A stretch of DNA of 64,000 bases from Oreocharis arfaki (taxonomy: Eukaryota; Chordata; Aves; Passeriformes; Paramythiidae): assembly GCA_013398015.1 (NCBI GenBank), contig VZRR01007589.1, positions 304,266 through 368,265 on the forward strand, in the 5' to 3' direction. A program made the position numbers and the translations under genes. The notes under the pieces are model-generated. The model made no database searches, was not told the origin of the DNA, and saw only the letters and a program-made list of their open reading frames with translations. This document shows, one piece after another, positions 61,001 through 64,000 of this stretch; position 1 is the first letter of the stretch, and the number at the start of each line of letters is the position of its first letter.

Positions 61001-64000
61001 AGCCCACAAGCTCAAGAGCTGCTGTGCCACAGGCAAAACCATCTCTCATAGCAGTACAGACACATCCTGACCACCGTAAGCCAAAAACAACACTGGAAAT
61101 GGAGCTGGCTCCAAAGGTTTGATTTACACACCTCAGCTTCCCAAGTCCTTTCTGGAAAAACAGCTGTTTGGCTGGCTACCAAGAGGAAGCGATTGGAAAC
61201 ATTCCTTCAAGGTTGTATGGGGGGATGTTGTTAAAAAAAGGAAGAGCCTAACCTACTCTTAGGTTTGTTAAGCTCGAGGTACAAGATATCCTACATGAGC
61301 AGATGAAAACACACTGAAACCTGTGTGGAGGCAATGATAACCAGGACTTTGCTGAGACTCCACGGGGAGCAGACTTTATGTATCTTTATGTTCTGAGCAG
61401 GGCTGAGTAGACTGTTGGCAAATCAGGATGTAATTAAATAATCCTTCAGTTTCATGGACCTTCAATGAACTCTCACTTTTAAACGGAAAGCTGGAGTCCC
61501 CCGTGCAATTGCGCTGGAGACAAAGCCAAACTTCAAAGTTGTCCTTTGACTGTGGATTCAGTGAAATGTTTGACTAAAAAAAAAAAAAGAACTGGGCTGT
61601 TACAATGAAAAATTCAGCCAGCTTTGGCTACAGATTTCACCATCAGGAGCACAAAAGGGCACATTTCACTCCTCCAACTTTCAGAAGACATGTGATATGA
61701 CTGAAGGTTAACCAGCAGACACCATCAGCACCCCCTCACAATAAAGCTTCCAGAGAAACATGGTGAACCAACCAAACCCAGTTTGCCCCCACCTTGCTAA
61801 AAGCCTAATGGTGAGGAGAAATGCCTGCAGATATCATGGCAGAGGATTTAAGGGGGCAATCTCAGGTTCTGCTTCACACTTCCTGACGTAGGTTGCACAG
61901 CAAAAAAGCAGAGATGCACTCAGTGGAGGTATGCAGTGTGGCTGGACAGCAGGTAGGACTTGGATGCTCGGCTGAGGCGTGACCAGAGCAGGTCCCCAAG
62001 GGCATGTGGAACCCAAGAGATCAACACTAGGTCACCAAGGCCTGCAGGCTGCAGGTGAAAAGGTCTAACCTCCATCTGTTTTGGACAAAGGGGACTATTT
62101 TGCTCCTGTCTCACCCCAGTTCTGTGCTGGTACTGATGTTGCACACCTGGGTGAACACCATGTGCTGAGGTCCTGTCTGCTCAGAGGGCACGGCTGTGTG
62201 TTGACTATTAACCACAGCTCCAAGCTGCTGTTTGGCCAAAGAGGAGCCAGATAAGAGGCTTATGTCACTGAGATAAAAAGGGTGAGAAAGTCCAATAAAT
62301 GCAGTACTCTCACATCATTTCATTTTGTGAACACCCTGTTTCAGAGTTATTGAAGGGAGGCAGGGACATACTGCACCATTTCCTGGGAAAACTCTTTTCC
62401 ACACTAACGCTTGAAATGCAGAAGGCTACCTTGGCATTCTTTGGACTACCCAAACAAGTGACTTTTATTCAACTGGCTTTGCATATTTTTTGGCATCTAG
62501 AATTACAGTCCAGTAAGACAAAAAACATCTCTACTTATAACAACAATAGAATATACAATGTCAGAAAAATGTTTTATTTCATGTGTTTGACACAAGAAAG
62601 AAAAAAAAAATTATCTTGGCAGAACATATATGAAAGTTGGATTAATGACAAACTTGGTGTCAAAACTGTGTTTTTCTAATTTCTTCTTATTGGCAAGAAT
62701 TCCAAAGACCTTTCTGTTGTTATTTGCACTTCCAACCTGCTTCATTTACCCCTGCTTAGTTTATCTCAGTATTTTCTATGGAAGTCATGGAAGAATAGTC
62801 CATTGAAGGATAAAATTTTAAACCTTTCTTGATTTAGAGACTTCAGAAGTCCTACTTTACAGCAGACAATCTAGATTACTCCATCAGAGGGAATGGCAGC
62901 AACCATATTTGGATTCCCTAGGGTGAAATGTTCTGGGTCTTTTTATAGTTTAGACTGTAAATAAGAAAATACCACAACTATGACCTTAAATACTATCTGG
63001 TATAAACTATAATTAAGTAACTGACAAGTTTGGTAAACGATAGTTTCATTGTGTGTTACTAAAATCAGTTGTGAGCAGTGTAAGTACTCTAAGTAGCACT
63101 ACTGTCCTATCTTTTGCTGGCCTCTGTATTGATTTCCTTTATTTAAAGTAGTTGTTTTTTTGCATTTTCATAGTGCTCCCCATCTCACGACAGCTCCATC
63201 TTTCTCAGACCTTCACTTCTGAGATGTTACTAAAACCAAGTTCCCATGTGGTAAACCTCATGAGCTGTTATGGACACTGATACACTCCATGACTGGCCAT
63301 TTATCCTCCCTGCTCACAGCTGCACGGGGCAGCTGTAAGGACCAGTGAGATGCTGGACTTGGCTACAGCGGTAGGGGAGAGGAGCAGACACCAGCTCAGA
63401 GAGGCTGCAGGAGCACTGGTGGAATCACAGCGAGACATTTCATGCCACCTGCTTTCCACACAGAAGATTTGCGAACTCAGCCCTTGCCCTTCATTGCACA
63501 AAACGTGGGGCAGGGTTTCAGAGCCATCACTCTCGCTGCGCTCCCCAAGGGCATCACAGGCTACAAACAGGATGGAGTGTGCAATGGCACAGGCTGCCCA
63601 CATCCATGCTTTCTCCTAATTACAGGTCTGTACGCATTTTTTAGCCCACACTAACATGTGCGAACACTACCAAGATTTGTGCAGCAAATATCTGCCAAGG
63701 AGATGGCAATCCCTCCTCTCTTCCTCCTTCCCTCCCTCCCTCTCTGCCCAGGAGCAGCAGGGTGAGTCCTCGCATGCACTGGCAGAAGGTGGTGGCATTC
63801 CCCAAAATGCAACAGGAAACCTTGAAAACCCAGCAGAACCCCAGGTTCCCAACGACTGAGGGTCTGTCTGCTACACAGCTGCAAGGTAAAGGCTGAGAGT
63901 CTTCCCTGATTCATTCACTTTAATTAAGGGACTGGTGGTCCCTCACCTGCCAATTCAAGTCTATCCACATACGCATTTACTTGGTTATTTCATACATAAA
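52005..64000 (-). other. PDGFD: PDGFD intron 1 (partial)
   Basis: From the exon 2 acceptor to the window edge there are 12 kb with no exon that I can support; exon 1 (signal peptide) must be further upstream on the minus strand. The stretch holds an A-rich tract at 56264-56310, a 27-bp tandem duplication at 60531-60583 and a CT-rich run near 63716-63748. No transposable element was recognised, which makes it the most repeat-poor part of the window by eye. Confidence 0.85.
60531..60583 (+). repeat. 27-bp tandem duplication
   Basis: Unit one (60531-60557, tgagatctcttcccagcacg...) is followed immediately by unit two (60558-60583) with only two substitutions. A local slippage or duplication event in intron 1. 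Confidence 0.9.

Larger units (their letters stand above)
1..64000 (-). other. PDGFD: PDGFD gene, partial (exons 2 to 6 with introns)
   Basis: Five minus-strand exons spread over 46 kb encode a secreted growth factor of the PDGF/VEGF family: a CUB domain, a hinge with a protease activation site, and most of the cystine-knot core. Junction phases agree throughout: exon 2 starts after one codon base and ends after two, exon 3 ends in phase 0, exon 4 is 0-0, exon 5 runs from 0 to 1, and exon 6 ends in phase 0. The joined reading frame is open for 288 residues, the same count as residues 42-329 of human PDGF-D as I remember it (one residue lost and one gained in the hinge). PDGF-D is known to be secreted as a latent homodimer and, after removal of CUB, to activate PDGF receptor beta. 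Exon 1 and exon 7 fall outside the window. Choice of PDGFD over PDGFC rests on near identity of exon 3, exon 5 and exon 6 peptides to PDGF-D. Confidence 0.97.

Overview
The window is intronic-rich vertebrate nuclear DNA, most likely from a bird. It carries the middle of one gene, PDGFD (platelet-derived growth factor D), on the minus strand. Five coding exons were placed by reading splice junctions. They are exon 2 (52004-51800), exon 3 (47810-47630), exon 4 (23175-23116), exon 5 (18147-17946) and exon 6 (6543-6329). Together they contribute 863 nt. The five exons join without a frame conflict, and with one base supplied by exon 1 they encode 288 residues. These correspond to about residues 42-329 of the 370-residue human protein, as I recall its sequence. 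Exon 1 (signal peptide) lies beyond position 64000, and exon 7 (last cysteines and 3' UTR) lies before position 1.

The bird assignment rests on the repeats. There are several CR1 LINE 3' ends with the typical avian terminal motif, and a solo LTR of an ERVL-type family that I associate with neoavian birds (39257-39659). No Alu, L1 or B1/B2-like sequence was seen. Base composition is AT-rich and CpG-poor.

Layout in plus coordinates: 1-6328 intron 6 (partial); 6329-6543 exon 6 (growth-factor cystine knot); 6544-17945 intron 5, with three CR1 pieces; 17946-18147 exon 5 (hinge and activation site); 18148-23115 intron 4, with one CR1; 23116-23175 exon 4 (hinge mini-exon); 23176-47629 intron 3, the largest, with an ancient CR1/L3-like tract, the solo LTR and a CpG/kappaB-bearing patch; 47630-47810 exon 3 (CUB, C-terminal half); 47811-51799 intron 2; 51800-52004 exon 2 (CUB, N-terminal half); 52005-64000 intron 1 (partial). 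I see no second protein-coding gene and no tRNA, rRNA or CRISPR. The many short open frames look like chance or repeat-derived.

Points that most merit a second look: (1) two Tyr-to-Cys differences from human at opposite ends of the CUB domain, which may form a new disulfide; (2) a tandem splice acceptor at exon 2, 18 nt apart, matching a human isoform that drops six residues; (3) two CR1 copies 7.6 kb apart that share about 90 bp of non-CR1 sequence after their 3' ends, suggesting 3' transduction or local duplication; (4) an intronic CpG patch with a perfect kappaB decamer. I did not find evidence of a wholly new system. This is a normal growth-factor locus with some unusual details.
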